From Wohlfahrtiimonas larvae (GTDB taxonomy: Bacteria > Pseudomonadota > Gammaproteobacteria > Cardiobacteriales > Wohlfahrtiimonadaceae): DNA of 44,336 nucleotides. The notes below the pieces were generated by a model. That model had not been told where the DNA came from and searched no databases. It was given only the letters and a program-made list of their open reading frames with translations. A program made the translations under genes and the position numbers. The stretch spans positions 1-44,336 of the forward strand of contig NZ_MVDO01000030.1 in NCBI RefSeq assembly GCF_002006755.1. Direction: 5' to 3'. This document shows positions 18,109 to 28,516 of the stretch, piece after piece. Position 1 is the first letter of the stretch, and each line of letters opens with the position of its first letter.

Positions 18109-18852
18109 TTACCAATGATGATGATTCAAGATTTTTTTCAAACGCTTTAAACAATCACTATTTAAATCTTTCACATGTTTGGGAATGCTATCTATCTCAG
18201 CACTTAAGAGCAAGGCTAATTCTCTAGCTTTATCTATCTCATTCAACTGAATAAGAGCTTCAATGTAACTAACCTTTGCCTCATAGCCACGATAATAAAC
18301 CACTAAAGCATCAAACTCTTCGAGCGCACGCTGTGTATTACCTTGTGCCGCCAATGCTTTTGCATAAAATAGATGCCCTTCACTTGAATCATAATCAGGA
18401 TTTTTTGCTCTTAATGTATCCAGTGTTTGAATAGTTATTTGTGGTTGATTCAAGAAAAAATGGCATTTGGCAATTTGTAATAACAACTCAGGATCATTTG
18501 CATACAATCCCACCTGAATCTTCTGGTAAACTGTCAAAGCATCTTGATAACGTTGTGCTGCAAAATAAGCATCTGCTAAATATTTCTGATTCATAAATGT
18601 TGGTGCTGTTCTTACTTCATTTTCAGCAGCCTTAATATCAGCATTAGGATTCACCAACCCTTTAATATTTTTATTAATTTGATGCCCACGACGAGAATCC
18701 ATTAAACTAGGTAAAGTCACTACAATAAAGTAAGCAATCGGCCCCAACATTGGTGCAATAATCACAATTAACACCCAATAACGCTCCTGCCCTGTTTTCA
18801 TAATATGAATAATACAGATCAGTGTAATTAAAATACTTAAAAAGTATGGCAT
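18109..18852 (-). CDS. Membrane-anchored TPR protein
   Basis: The first 60 residues contain two hydrophobic helices with GQERYWVLIVIIAPMLGPIAYFIV, like the small PLD-nuclease-N/cardiolipin-synthase N-terminal membrane domain. The rest (about 75-240) is helical with tetratricopeptide spacing: YLADAYFAAQRYQDALTVYQ, LLLQIAKCHFFLNQPQ, LFYAKALAAQGNTQRALEEFD, YIEALIQLNEIDKAREL. The protein is probably anchored in the inner membrane with a cytoplasmic TPR arm for protein contacts. The function is unknown. It ends in a His-rich NHHHW. It diverges from the NadQ-like gene. Confidence 0.75.
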   Translation of the reverse strand: MPYFLSILITLICIIHIMKTGQERYWVLIVIIAPMLGPIAYFIVVTLPSLMDSRRGHQINKNIKGLVNPNADIKAAENEVRTAPTFMNQKYLADAYFAAQRYQDALTVYQKIQVGLYANDPELLLQIAKCHFFLNQPQITIQTLDTLRAKNPDYDSSEGHLFYAKALAAQGNTQRALEEFDALVVYYRGYEAKVSYIEALIQLNEIDKARELALLLSAEIDSIPKHVKDLNSDCLKRLKKILNHHHW

Positions 18853-18932
18853 AAACTTATGCTCCCATCATAGTGTAGTGACGCTTAAAAACATATCTAT
18901 TTCTAATGCGTGCCTTATTTAAGGCTTTATCT

Positions 18933-18948
18933 TATAATCATTGATTAT
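18933..18948 (+). promoter_or_regulatory. Palindrome at the nadQ promoter (candidate autoregulatory operator)
   Basis: TATAAT (18933-18938) is a good -10 and overlaps the perfect palindrome ATAATCA-T-TGATTAT (18934-18948). The left half TATAATCATT differs at one base from TATACTCATT of the nadA/nadC operators, so the regulator may control itself. Confidence 0.5.
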
Positions 18949-18969
18949 GATTTTCAAAATATTTGCTAC

Positions 18970-19911
18970 ATGAATAAACCATTGATTACCACAAAAGAAG
19001 CTACTACAGAACTTGCAGCTGTACTGATTGCAGTGACAGATGCTGAAGCAAAAGTCCTTACAGTAGAACAAGGCAACGCTTTACCCAATGGTCCATTAGA
19101 TCCCATACACAAATCACTGCAAGCAGGCGTTCGCCAATGGGTGGAAACACAAACACAACAATCTTTGGGTTATGTCGAACAATTATATACATTGGTAGAT
19201 ACTAATCGAAAAACATCATCAGGCCATTATCTTATTTATATTAGTTACTTGGGATTAGTTCGTGAAGAAGCCAATCATCACGGCTCTCAAGCAACATGGT
19301 TAAATTGGTATCAATATTTTCCATGGGAAGATCATCGCAATGGTCGCCCAAGCTTTATTGAAACTGAGCTATTACCCATTTTTAAACATTGGATTAATGC
19401 AGGCAATACAGTCTCAGAACAAAAATCTCGTGAACAACGGGTTAATCTTTGCTGGGGATTAGCACCTTTTACTTGGAATGAAGAGTATGTATTACAACGC
19501 TATGAGTTGATGTATGAAGTGGGAGTTTTGCCAGAAAGTGCGTCACATAAAACAGTCATTGATGCTGAACACTGTGGTCATCCTATGATTCATGATCATC
19601 GCAGAGTTTTAGCATCTGCCATGGCAAGATTACGCGCCAAAATCAAATACCGTCCTGTTATTTTTGAATTAATGGCACCAACCTTTACACTATTTCAATT
19701 ACAACAAAACATTGAAGCATTAGCGGGCATTACCTTACATAAACAAAACTTCCGTCGTTTTATTCTCCAACAAGATCTCATTGAAGAAACTGGTGAAATG
19801 GATCAAGCAAGCCCTGGTCGCCCTGCTCGCTTGTATCAATTCCGAGATGACGTCTTATTAGAGCGATCACTATCTGGCAGTAAATTACCGATTTCTCGCT
19901 CATTCAATTAA
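18970..19911 (+). CDS. nadQ: NadQ-like NAD biosynthesis regulator
   Basis: Transcription factor of the NadQ/COG4111 type: a Nudix-like N-terminal domain without the catalytic Nudix box (about residues 10-200), then a winged-helix DNA-binding domain. Signature segments are [28 protein letters not shown] and, at the C-terminus, [26 protein letters not shown]...GRPARLYQF. The family was described as an NAD regulator in Alphaproteobacteria. The start is ATG 18970, because the upstream extension would overlap the -10 and palindrome. It is convergent with nadA and their stop codons overlap in TTAA at 19908-19911. Operators at nadA and nadC fit the assignment. Confidence 0.75.
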   Translation: MNKPLITTKEATTELAAVLIAVTDAEAKVLTVEQGNALPNGPLDPIHKSLQAGVRQWVETQTQQSLGYVEQLYTLVDTNRKTSSGHYLIYISYLGLVREEANHHGSQATWLNWYQYFPWEDHRNGRPSFIETELLPIFKHWINAGNTVSEQKSREQRVNLCWGLAPFTWNEEYVLQRYELMYEVGVLPESASHKTVIDAEHCGHPMIHDHRRVLASAMARLRAKIKYRPVIFELMAPTFTLFQLQQNIEALAGITLHKQNFRRFILQQDLIEETGEMDQASPGRPARLYQFRDDVLLERSLSGSKLPISRSFN

Positions 19912-20942
19912 GCTGGGCCAATTTGATGAAATAATGCTCGATCTCTGCTCAAATCCCCTGAAGCTTTAACATTAATGGATCGTGTGGCTGAGAACGCCAA
20001 CATTCTATTGATGCCAATTTCGGCTTGTACACGAATCTCTTCAGGCACAGTAATTTCATTACTATTATTTTCTAAAATATTTTGAATTTTATCCAAAGTA
20101 TTCATTGCCATCCATGGACACATAGCACAACTTTTACATGTTGCACTTTCCCCTGCTGTTGGTGCAATAATAAAAGTTTTGTCCGGCATCAATTGCTGCA
20201 TTTTATAAAAAATACCGCGATCTGTAGCAACAATGAATTGATCAGCCTCTGCATTTTGTGCGAATTTTATAATCTGAGATGTCGAGCCTACAAAATCAGC
20301 TTGCTCTACAACTTGAGCAGGTGATTCTGGATGAACCAAAATTAAAGCGTCAGGATATTGCTCTTGGCATAAGCGCAAACTATCTGCTTTAAACTCATCA
20401 TGCACAATACATTGCCCTTGCCATAAGATCATATCAGCATTGGTTTGTTCTGCAATATAACGACCTAAATGACGATCTGGCCCCCAAATAATTTTTTTAC
20501 CTTCTAAATGCAATGCACGCACAATATCTAAAGCAATTGCAGATGTTACCACCCAATCTGCTCTTGCCTTTACTTCTGCACTAGTATTAGCATATACAAC
20601 AACGATACGATCAGGATGTTGATCACAAAACCGAGAAAAATCATCCGCAGGACAGCCAATATCTAAAGAACATGTTGCTTCTAAATCTAGCACTAATATT
20701 TTTTTATCGGGACTTAAAATTTTTGCAGTTTCTCCCATAAATTTGACACCTGCAACAATCAAGGTTTCAGCCTTAGAATCCCACCCAAATCTTGCCATTT
20801 CCAATGAATCAGCAACACATCCACCCGTCGCTTCTGCCAGTGCTTGTATTTCTGGATCAGTATAATAATGCGCAATGATGGTTGCATTATTATGCTGTAA
20901 TAACTGCTTTATTTTCTCCTGCTGCTCCATCTCCATTTCCAT
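19908..20942 (-). CDS. nadA: Quinolinate synthase A
   Basis: Condenses iminoaspartate with dihydroxyacetone phosphate to quinolinate, using a [4Fe-4S] cluster. Visible parts are [20 protein letters not shown] (about residues 22-41), the three cluster cysteine regions [19 protein letters not shown] and [16 protein letters not shown], and the phosphate-binding HPESPAQVV. The length of 344 aa is normal. The ATG at 20942 has a strong GAGGAG ribosome site. Its -10 (TATAAA) abuts the operator at 20966-20987. It diverges from nadC, and nadB is not next to it, so iminoaspartate must come from an unlinked nadB or an aspartate dehydrogenase. Confidence 0.95.
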   Translation of the reverse strand: MEMEMEQQEKIKQLLQHNNATIIAHYYTDPEIQALAEATGGCVADSLEMARFGWDSKAETLIVAGVKFMGETAKILSPDKKILVLDLEATCSLDIGCPADDFSRFCDQHPDRIVVVYANTSAEVKARADWVVTSAIALDIVRALHLEGKKIIWGPDRHLGRYIAEQTNADMILWQGQCIVHDEFKADSLRLCQEQYPDALILVHPESPAQVVEQADFVGSTSQIIKFAQNAEADQFIVATDRGIFYKMQQLMPDKTFIIAPTAGESATCKSCAMCPWMAMNTLDKIQNILENNSNEITVPEEIRVQAEIGINRMLAFSATRSINVKASGDLSRDRALFHQIGPA

Positions 20943-20965
20943 TTCTCCTCATTAATGCGTTTATT

Positions 20966-20987
20966 TATACTCATTATGAGCATATAT
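20966..20987 (-). promoter_or_regulatory. nadA operator and -10
   Basis: TATACTCATTATGAGCATAT with the CTCAT-T-ATGAG palindrome. Read on the minus strand, it runs straight into the -10 TATAAA (20969-20964), 24 bp upstream of nadA. A 21-of-22 match in inverted orientation lies at 21153-21174. Confidence 0.75.
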
Positions 20988-21152
20988 CTATTTTAGAGAA
21001 AAATCATATCAGCTTTTGAATATAAAAACCAACAACTCAATTGCCCTATAATTTGTTTAAAATAAAAAACAATAAATATCAATTATCTATTTATGATTTT
21101 TTAAATTAAATTTAAAACAACCTTATCTATATTTGCAAAAGATCTTATAAAT

Positions 21153-21174
21153 ATATATGCTCACAATGAGTATA
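21153..21174 (+). promoter_or_regulatory. nadC operator and -10
   Basis: ATATATGCTCACAATGAGTA with CTCA-CAA-TGAG symmetry, overlapping the -10 TATAAT at 21171-21176. Same sequence and same position relative to the promoter as the nadA site, in mirror orientation. Confidence 0.75.
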
Positions 21175-21209
21175 ATAAATTGTATCATTAAATTTTAGGA
21201 ATCTTATAT

Positions 21210-22061
21210 ATGAATCAAATTGCACCATTACCTGACATATTATTAAAACCTTTAATTTTAAAAGCATTAGAAGAAGATCTAGGTCGAAGAGGAGATGTCA
21301 CGAGCCAAGCTATTATTCCTATAAATCAAAATGCAACATTACATATCGTTGCAAGAGAAAATGGCATCGTGGCAGGAATGGATTTAGCTCGACTGGCTTT
21401 TGAGCTGATTGATAAGAACATTGAATTTACAGCAAAAGCCCAAGATGGTGATACAATTAAGCCCAATCAAGTCTTAGCAACCATTACCGGTAATGCTCGT
21501 GCATTGCTGACGGCAGAACGGACTGCTTTAAATTTTATGACACATTTAAGCGGCATTTCAACAGAAGTTGCTAACCTTAAAGCAATGATTGCTGAATATC
21601 CTGTAGAAATCACTTGTACACGCAAAACCATTCCGGGATTACGTGTCTTACAAAAATATGCTGTGAGAGTAGGTGGTGGCCGTAATCATCGAATGGGATT
21701 AGATGATGCTATTTTGATCAAAGATAATCACATTGCGATCGCAGGCAGCATTACTCAAGCGATTCGAGATGCAAAAGAATTTGCAGGACATTTAATCCCC
21801 ATTGAAGTTGAGGTAGATACTATCGAACAATTGAAACTTGCATTAGCAGAAGGTATTAATCTTGTTTTATTAGACAATATGCCACCTGAAATGTTACAAG
21901 AAGCTGTTCAACTTTGTCATGGCAAATGCTTAACAGAAGCATCTGGCGGAATTACGCCAAAAACCATTCAAGCGGTAGCTGCAACCGGCGTTAACTTCAT
22001 TGCCATGGGTTGGTTAACACACAGCGTGAAATCCTTGGATATTGGTTTGGATTTTATATGA
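21210..22061 (+). CDS. nadC: Nicotinate-nucleotide pyrophosphorylase (carboxylating)
   Basis: Makes nicotinate mononucleotide from quinolinate and PRPP, the step after NadA. Signature segments are LEEDLGRRGDVTSQAI (about residues 18-33), AERTALNFMTHLSGIST (about 107), TCTRKTIPGLRVLQKYAVRVGGGRNHRMGLDDAILIKDNHI (about 138-178) and EVEVDTIEQL, with the C-terminal LTEASGGI and GVNFIAMGWLTHSV. All substrate-binding Arg/Lys/His residues of the family appear present. The length of 283 aa is standard. A TAGGAAT ribosome site precedes the ATG. It is controlled by the operator at 21153-21174. Confidence 0.95.
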   Translation: MNQIAPLPDILLKPLILKALEEDLGRRGDVTSQAIIPINQNATLHIVARENGIVAGMDLARLAFELIDKNIEFTAKAQDGDTIKPNQVLATITGNARALLTAERTALNFMTHLSGISTEVANLKAMIAEYPVEITCTRKTIPGLRVLQKYAVRVGGGRNHRMGLDDAILIKDNHIAIAGSITQAIRDAKEFAGHLIPIEVEVDTIEQLKLALAEGINLVLLDNMPPEMLQEAVQLCHGKCLTEASGGITPKTIQAVAATGVNFIAMGWLTHSVKSLDIGLDFI

Positions 22062-22096
22062 TATTGACGATGAATGGCTACCTGATGATTCAAATA

Positions 22097-22738
22097 TCAG
22101 GAGCGATTCAACACAAATTTTACTTCATTATTCCAATATTCAGCTAAAAATACATCTTCGCTATTTTGAATGTTCTGTTTGTTGAGCTCTTGATCTAGCC
22201 ACTCTTGATCTTTATGAATCTTCTCTAATTCAGATGTCAAAATTTCACCATTCACCATAATGATGACAGAAGGCAGCGGATCATTCATTTTAATGACCGT
22301 TAGTTGCCCGTTGGGCTCAATCTGCGCAAAACGGATCTCTTGAAATGACAAAATGCCCTGAGATCTCAATGTAGAAGCAATACTGACAATATCAATTTTA
22401 TGATCTTTAGATTCTAGATTCTCCAAAATGAATTTCCCCTCCTCAATTAAAGGAATGGGGACACCTATCGTGACTTTTCTAAAAAAATCAAATTTTTTCG
22501 TGATGATATTTAGCATCGACATCATTCCAATGCCTAAACATAAAACAAGAATGTACTGCAGCATAGAAATTGTTTCACTATAGATCACGCCACCAATGAT
22601 GCCACCTAAAATAAAATTGCCAATCAAGTCAATGGATGTCATCTGAGAAATTTGTGTTTTACCCATATAATTCATATAAGCCATAACAATGACAAAACCC
22701 ACAATGAGTTTACCTAATGTTAATAAATAGTATTCCAT
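22097..22738 (-). CDS. DUF421 (YetF-type) membrane protein
   Basis: N-terminal three-helix membrane part (about residues 1-85; LGKLIVGFVIVMAYMNYMGKTQISQMTSIDLIGNFILGGIIGGVIY is the family's signature region), then a soluble alpha/beta domain with the DUF421 pattern ILENLESKDHKIDIVSIASTLRSQGILSFQEIRFAQIEPNGQLTVI. The length of 213 aa is normal. The function of the family is unknown; in Bacillus, relatives affect spore membranes. It is convergent with nadC. A hairpin upstream (22784-22818) belongs to the formate operon, so this gene has its own promoter. Confidence 0.85.
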   Translation of the reverse strand: MEYYLLTLGKLIVGFVIVMAYMNYMGKTQISQMTSIDLIGNFILGGIIGGVIYSETISMLQYILVLCLGIGMMSMLNIITKKFDFFRKVTIGVPIPLIEEGKFILENLESKDHKIDIVSIASTLRSQGILSFQEIRFAQIEPNGQLTVIKMNDPLPSVIIMVNGEILTSELEKIHKDQEWLDQELNKQNIQNSEDVFLAEYWNNEVKFVLNRS

Positions 22739-22783
22739 AACATTTTATCTCCTAAGTAAGTTTATTATTATTTTAATAGCATA

Positions 22784-22818
22784 TAAAAAAACCACTCAAT
22801 CATCATTGAATGGTTTTA
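22784..22818 (-). terminator. Terminator of the fdn-fdhE operon
   Basis: Minus-strand stem ACCATTCAA/TTGAGTGGT (one G-T pair) with flanking A and T tracts, 16 bp after the fdhE stop. Confidence 0.8.
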
Positions 22819-22833
22819 TTATCTTTATGATCA

Positions 22834-23709
22834 TTAGCTCAAATATAAATTAAATGATTGTCGCTGTTGATTATCTTCAGCCAAAGTAAAATCCAGTGAC
22901 AATGTTGCCAAATCTTCCACATATACATCCAACATAGGATTTTTAGTCCGATCAATATGTTTGATATAAGTATTACATTCAGGACAACTTTCAGCTTTCA
23001 TTGCAGATTCTTGCCCTTCCACAGATAACAATTCAATTCGACCTGTATTAGGACAATTGTGACAAGTTGAACGTACTTTATGCCATTTGGTTTCACATAA
23101 GTTACAAACTAAATAACGTAAACCATTATCCATAGGATCAATCACACTAGCAATTGGCGCATCCCCACACATTGGGCAATGATGAAAACCTTGCTCTACT
23201 TCCAACTTTGGCAATTCTGCCAATGTTGCACTTTTTACATACACAATCTTCAAAGCGATGGATAAAAACAATTGAAATTCTTTAGCAATTTCAGTTTCTG
23301 TATAACCCAATAATGCCCAACCATAATCGATGATAACATCATCAGTTAATTGAGAAAGTTCCTGTGTAACTTTCTGAACTTCATCTGTTAATGCTTTTTT
23401 CTGCAATTCGCCCAATACAGATTTTAAAGTTATAGGTAAATATTGCAATAAAACATCATCATTCAAAAATGGAGATACGGTATTCAATTTTGGCTTTGCA
23501 ATATCAGCTTCTTTAAATGCTAAACGAGCTGATTCTGTTAGCTGAATCCAAAAATCAATCGTAATATGCAATGCCTCAAGGGCTGTGATCCGCATTTTTT
23601 CAAATTGCATCACACGACTAGTAAATGGATTATCTGTCGGTAAAATAATAGGCTTAACATCAGGAATTGTTCCCACTAAGACATTATTCTCAGGCGTAAA
23701 TTGGCTCAT
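22834..23709 (-). CDS. fdhE: Formate dehydrogenase accessory protein FdhE
   Basis: Cytoplasmic rubredoxin-like protein needed for activity of the membrane formate dehydrogenases. Four CxxC pairs are present in the C-terminal half: CPMC (about 178-181), CNLC, CHNC and CPEC, with RYLVCNLCETKWHKVRSTC as the family hallmark. The N-terminal half is helical (NPFTSRVMQFEKMRITALE). The length of 291 aa is close to E. coli FdhE (309). It lies last in the operon, 67 bp after the gamma subunit, and is followed by the terminator at 22784-22818. Confidence 0.93.
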   Translation of the reverse strand: MSQFTPENNVLVGTIPDVKPIILPTDNPFTSRVMQFEKMRITALEALHITIDFWIQLTESARLAFKEADIAKPKLNTVSPFLNDDVLLQYLPITLKSVLGELQKKALTDEVQKVTQELSQLTDDVIIDYGWALLGYTETEIAKEFQLFLSIALKIVYVKSATLAELPKLEVEQGFHHCPMCGDAPIASVIDPMDNGLRYLVCNLCETKWHKVRSTCHNCPNTGRIELLSVEGQESAMKAESCPECNTYIKHIDRTKNPMLDVYVEDLATLSLDFTLAEDNQQRQSFNLYLS

Positions 23710-23776
23710 AATTTCCTCATAAAAAGAATAAGCGCAATTACTTGCGCCTATTTTTAATCATCAACTTTAAAAAATA

Positions 23777-24433
23777 TTAATCTTTTTTAGCTGATTTAAC
23801 TTTTGCTTCATTTTGCATGATTTCACGATACCATGCGGGATGGTGAGATTTTGCCCAGTTTTCAGTCACAACACCATGTGTCATCGCACGAATTGTACCA
23901 CGAATCCAAATAGCAGCATAAACATGAACAATAATACATGCAATCAAAATTAGCGCAGCCCAAGCATGTAATAAAATTGCAATACGGCGAGCTTCAATTG
24001 AAAAATTATCTGCGAAAAAATATGGGCTTTGCCACATCATAACACCAGTTACTAACATCACAAATAAACATGCTGTCATTGCCCAAAACATCACTTTCTG
24101 GCCAGCATTGTATTTGCCCACATCACCAACTTCATGTCCCATCACCACTTCTTTCACTGATAATGCCCATCTCACATCCTCCTTATTTGGAATATTGTGA
24201 GCAGCATAGCGAAAGAATTGAATCATAAAACCAATAAACATGATTATTCCCACAAATGGATGAATAATCCGTGCTGTTTGCAATGTACCAAATACTTGCG
24301 CAAACCATGAAAATGATGGATAAAATAGAGCCAATCCTGACAGTGCTAGCAAAATAAAACAGAAAGCAACGATCCAGTGATTGATACGCTCAGAAGCGGA
24401 ATAACGTTGAATCAAACGATTTTCTTGTTTCAT
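23777..24433 (-). CDS. fdnI: Formate dehydrogenase gamma subunit (cytochrome b556)
   Basis: Membrane diheme cytochrome that passes electrons from the beta subunit to quinone. Four transmembrane helices are visible in 218 aa, with histidines where E. coli FdnI binds its two hemes: RINHWI (H19), IIHPF (about 58), LLHAW (about 155) and IVHVYAA (about 168). The N-terminal [11 protein letters not shown] is typical. It overlaps the beta subunit by ATGA at 24430-24433, so the two are translationally coupled. Confidence 0.93.
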   Translation of the reverse strand: MKQENRLIQRYSASERINHWIVAFCFILLALSGLALFYPSFSWFAQVFGTLQTARIIHPFVGIIMFIGFMIQFFRYAAHNIPNKEDVRWALSVKEVVMGHEVGDVGKYNAGQKVMFWAMTACLFVMLVTGVMMWQSPYFFADNFSIEARRIAILLHAWAALILIACIIVHVYAAIWIRGTIRAMTHGVVTENWAKSHHPAWYREIMQNEAKVKSAKKD

Positions 24434-25383
24434 GCGTTTTTCTCCTTATCAATCTCATTAACTTCTTTTGCTAATTTCTTAGGATCAATAATATCTTTGC
24501 CCTTATCTTTGCTATCTGCATCATTCGGCCCTACAGTGATAAAATGTAAGAACCCAAATAATACAGAAGCTGCGATACCAAAAGTTGATAGTGGTTTTAA
24601 GAAGCCTTTCCAAACCTCTGTAAACATACTGATCTTCGGATCTTTTGGAAGATTAGAATAGGCTTGTGGCTGGTCAGCATGATGCAATACATAAACAACA
24701 TGTGTACCACCTACTCCTTGAGGATTATAAACACCTGCATTATCAAAACCACGTGTTTTTAGCTCTGTAACTCGCTCTTCAGCAAAATGCAACATATCAT
24801 CACGTGCACCAAAACGAATCGCACCTGTTGGACAGGTTTTAACACATGCTGGTTCTTGACCAACTGCCACACGATCCGAACACAAAGTACACTTATACGC
24901 TTTGTTATCATTTTTGCTAATGCGAGGAATATTGAAAGGGCAACCTGTAATACAGTAACCACAACCAATACAATTTTCTTCATGAAAATCGACAATACCA
25001 TTTTCATATTGAACAATTGCACCAGGAGATGGACAGGCCTTCAAACACCCTGGATCTTCACAATGCATACAACCATCTTTGCGAATCAACCATTCTAATT
25101 TATCAGCTTCATCTGGCTTATTGGCAACATTTTCTGCTTCCGCAAAACGCATTACAGTCCAGCTTTCTGCTGATAAATCATGTGGGTTATTATAAGTACC
25201 ATCACAGGTTCCAACTTTATCACGAATATCATTCCACTCAGAACAAGCCACTTGACAAGCTTTACAACCAATACAAGAAGTTACATCAATCACTTTTGTC
25301 ACTTCTGTTACATGTTGACGAGTTTGTGGAGGTGTCGTTGAAGTTGCTGACAAACGCTTAATATCTAACGATTGCAATGCCAT
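24430..25383 (-). CDS. fdnH: Formate dehydrogenase beta subunit (four [4Fe-4S])
   Basis: Iron-sulfur subunit that wires the catalytic subunit to cytochrome b556; also called FdxH. Four ferredoxin cysteine groups are present: [11 protein letters not shown] (about 38-48), [13 protein letters not shown] (about 105), [11 protein letters not shown] (about 138) and CTLC...CVKTC (about 165-185). A single transmembrane helix near residues 260-282 ([17 protein letters not shown]) anchors it on the periplasmic face, as in E. coli FDH-N. The length is 317 aa against 294 in E. coli; the extra residues are a charged C-terminal tail. Its ATG overlaps the alpha stop (TAATG). Confidence 0.95.
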   Translation of the reverse strand: MALQSLDIKRLSATSTTPPQTRQHVTEVTKVIDVTSCIGCKACQVACSEWNDIRDKVGTCDGTYNNPHDLSAESWTVMRFAEAENVANKPDEADKLEWLIRKDGCMHCEDPGCLKACPSPGAIVQYENGIVDFHEENCIGCGYCITGCPFNIPRISKNDNKAYKCTLCSDRVAVGQEPACVKTCPTGAIRFGARDDMLHFAEERVTELKTRGFDNAGVYNPQGVGGTHVVYVLHHADQPQAYSNLPKDPKISMFTEVWKGFLKPLSTFGIAASVLFGFLHFITVGPNDADSKDKGKDIIDPKKLAKEVNEIDKEKNA

Positions 25384-28300
25384 TATGCACCTCCTTGTAC
25401 TTTCTCAATATTCACGAGGAAAGTTTTAAACTCAGGCGTTTGCGTATTTGCATCTCCCACGAATGGTGTCAACGTATTAGCAATAAAGCCTTGTTTTGTT
25501 AAACCTTCATACCCCCAATGAATAGGAATACCAATATGATAAATTGGCTTACCATTAACCATAAGTTTTTTCATACGTTTAGTTACAACAGCAACAGCCT
25601 TAATATAACCACGTTTTGAAGTCACCTTAACTTTATCACCATTGGCAATACCTTTTTCCTTCGCCAATTCTTCACTCATTTCGATGAATTGTTCAGGCTG
25701 AGCAATTGCATTTAACAATGCATGCTTTGTCCAATAATGGAAATGCTCAGTCAAACGGTATGTAGTACCTACATAAGGGAACTCATCCATATTCCCCAAT
25801 TGTTCTCTGTCATTTTCAAACATACGAACAGCAGGGTTATTGAGCTGTTTTGGATACATTAAGTTAACGCCAATAGGTGATTCCATTGGTTCATAGTGCG
25901 ATGGGAAAGGTCCTTCTGCCATTTTATCAATTGCAAATAAGCGACTCACACCTTCTGGATTCATAATGTATGGATTCATTGCTGTACCAGGTGGTTCATC
26001 CGCTTTGAAGTCAGGAATATCATAACCTGTCCATTTTTTACCATTCCAGAAAATTAATGCGCGCTCTTTATCCCATGCTTTACCATCACGATCTGCTGAT
26101 GCACGATTATAAATAATCCGGCGGTTCAACGGCCATGCCCAAGCCCATCCCAAAGTATTTCCTAAACCCGATGGATCGCTATTATCACGATTTGCCATTT
26201 GGTTACCCTGTTCAGTCCAAGAACCTGCATAAATCCAACAACCTGATGCCGTTGTACCATCATCCTTCAAATTAGCAAAGCTGGAAATTAATTCTCCTTT
26301 ACGCTGAATAATATTGCCAGAAGCATCTTTAATATCTTCCAAAGCATAACCATTCAACTCTTTAGCCAATTCATCTGGATGAGGTTTGGATGGAATACGA
26401 TAATCCCACGCAATATTCATGATGGGTTCAGGATTCACACCACCTTGATCTTTATATAACTTGCGCAGCTCAAACATAATACCCGACAAAATATTAACAT
26501 CCGGTTGTGCTTCACCCGGCGCATCAGCAGCTTTCCAATGCCATTGCAACCAGCGTGCTGAGTTTACAATCGAACCATCTTCTTCTGCAAAACACGTGGT
26601 GGGTAAACGATAAACTGTTGTTGCAATCTTACTTGAGTCAACATCATTAGATTCACCATAGTTTTTCCAGAATGTCGATGTTTCTGTCACCAATGGGTCC
26701 ATTACCACTAAGAATTTCAACTTAGATAACGCAGAAATACTCTTATTCTTATTTGGGAATGATGCAACAGGATTGAAACCTTGACAGAAATAGCCATTGA
26801 TTTCACCTTTACTCATCATGTCAAAGACACGAAGAATATCGTACATTTTGTCCCATTTAGGCAACCAATCAAAGCCCCAATTATTTTCTTTTGTTGCATT
26901 TTTACCCCAATATGTCTTCATTAAGCTCACAAAGAATTTTGGTGTATTGCCCCAATAATTTAACTGTCCTGGACGATTCGCCTTAGGTGTCGTTTGAGTA
27001 ATATATGTCTGATAATCAGTTTGCTTATCATTTGGCAAGTTTAAATAACCTGGCAAATTTGTTGATAATAGACCAATATCAGTCAAACCTTGAATATTCG
27101 AGTGTCCACGTAATGCATTGACACCGCCACCAGGCATACCAATGTTACCCAATAATAATTGAATCATTGCCATGGTACGAATATTTTGTGCACCTACAGT
27201 ATGCTGAGTCCAGCCTAAAGCATATAAGAAAGTTGCAACTTTATTATGCTCTGCACATGTACCTAATGTTTCACACACTTTCAAGAAATCAGCCACAGGT
27301 GTACCAGTGATAGTGCTCACTAGTTCTGGCGTATATTCCGCATAGTGTTTTTTCATTAAATTGAATACACAACGAGGGTGCTCCATTGTAGGATCTACAA
27401 CGGCATTACCATCTTCATCCAACTCATAATTCCAAGAGGATTTATCTGTGTAAGCATTTTTTTCTTCATCCCAACCAGAGAATAATCCCTCATTGAAACT
27501 AAAATCTTCACGCACAACAAAATTTGCATTGGTATAGTTTTTAACATACTCCCAATTAATTTTGCCATTTTTAACGAGCCAATTAATTACACCACCCAAG
27601 AACGCAATATCCGTACCTGAACGAATTGGTGCATAAAAATCAGCAACAGATGCTGAGCGGTTAAAACGAGGATCAACAACGATGAACTTAGCGCCACGTC
27701 TTTGTTTTGCCTCAACAACCCAACGAAAACCAACAGGATGCGCTTCCGCGGCATTCCCACCCATTACAATAATTACATCGGCATTACGAATATCAACCCA
27801 GTGATTCGTCATGGCGCCGCGACCAAATGATGGAGCAAGACTTGCTACCGTAGGACCATGTCAGACCCGAGCCTGATTATCTATGGCCAACATCCCCAAT
27901 GATCGTACAAATTTACTTGTAATGTGCCCTGCTTCATTACTACCACCTGATGCTGCTAAAAGCCCAGTTGTTAGCCAACGATTGACGCGAGTACCTTTAT
28001 CATCATGAACAACCATATTGGCATCACGATCTTCTTTGACTAGTGCTGCAATTTCTTTATAAGCTTGATCCCAGCTAATACGCTCCCATTTATCTGAATT
28101 TGGTCGACGTACTTCAGGATATTTCAAACGATTAGGACTATGTACATAATCTAATAACCCTGCACCTTTAGGACATAATGCGCCACGGCTTACTGGATGA
28201 TCTGGGTCCCCTTCAACATGAATAACGGCCTCTTTTGCATTAAATGCACCGTCACCCATACTGTACATTAACAATCCGCATCCCACTGAACAATAAGTAC

Positions 28301-28448
28301 AAGTATTACGAACTTCCTTTGCACGCAATATTTTGTACTGGCGAACTTCCGCATTAGCGATACTTGGCGCCATTCCCATTAACGCTAAGCCAGTTCCCCC
28401 AACAGCTCCTGCGGACAGTTTAAAAAACTGTCGTCTAGAAACTTCCAT
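25383..28448 (-). CDS. fdnG: Selenocysteine formate dehydrogenase alpha subunit (read through UGA)
   Basis: Periplasmic catalytic subunit that oxidises formate to CO2 using Mo (or W) bis-MGD, a selenocysteine and one [4Fe-4S]. The N-terminus [15 protein letters not shown] is a twin-arginine signal. The cluster motif [14 protein letters not shown] is at about residues 51-64. The frame is broken once, by TGA at 27861-27863, in [27 protein letters not shown]. This is codon 196, the position of Sec in E. coli FdnG, and a SECIS hairpin follows. Downstream are [28 protein letters not shown] and the C-terminal MGD-binding domain. The full product is about 1021 residues, usual for FDH-N/O. The start has AGAGG upstream. 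First gene of fdnGHI-fdhE. Confidence 0.95.
27832..27863 (-). promoter_or_regulatory. SECIS element with the UGA codon
   Basis: Directly after the UGA (27863-27861), the minus strand has a stem GG-AGCAA/TTGCT-CC with loop GTC and one bulged U. The bulged U is base 17 counted from the U of UGA, matching the bulged U of E. coli formate-dehydrogenase SECIS elements. It would bind SelB. Confidence 0.85.
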
Positions 28449-28482
28449 AAATTACCTCTTAAATTCTAATCACTTAACAACT

Positions 28483-28511
28483 GTTATCTTTAAATTAAAT
28501 TTAAAGATAAC
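28483..28511 (-). promoter_or_regulatory. 29-bp perfect palindrome at the fdn start site
   Basis: GTTATCTTTAAATT, one central base, then its exact complement. It covers -1 to +28 of the transcript predicted from the -10 at 28522-28517, and ends 35 bp before the fdnG ATG. Candidate repressor operator or 5' UTR structure. The protein is unknown. Confidence 0.55.
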
Positions 28512-28516
28512 CTAGC

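Noticed and set aside
25383-27812. Separate 809-aa molybdopterin oxidoreductase gene starting at 27812
   Set aside because: It is the rest of fdnG after the UGA. Frame and homology continue across the codon and a SECIS is present.
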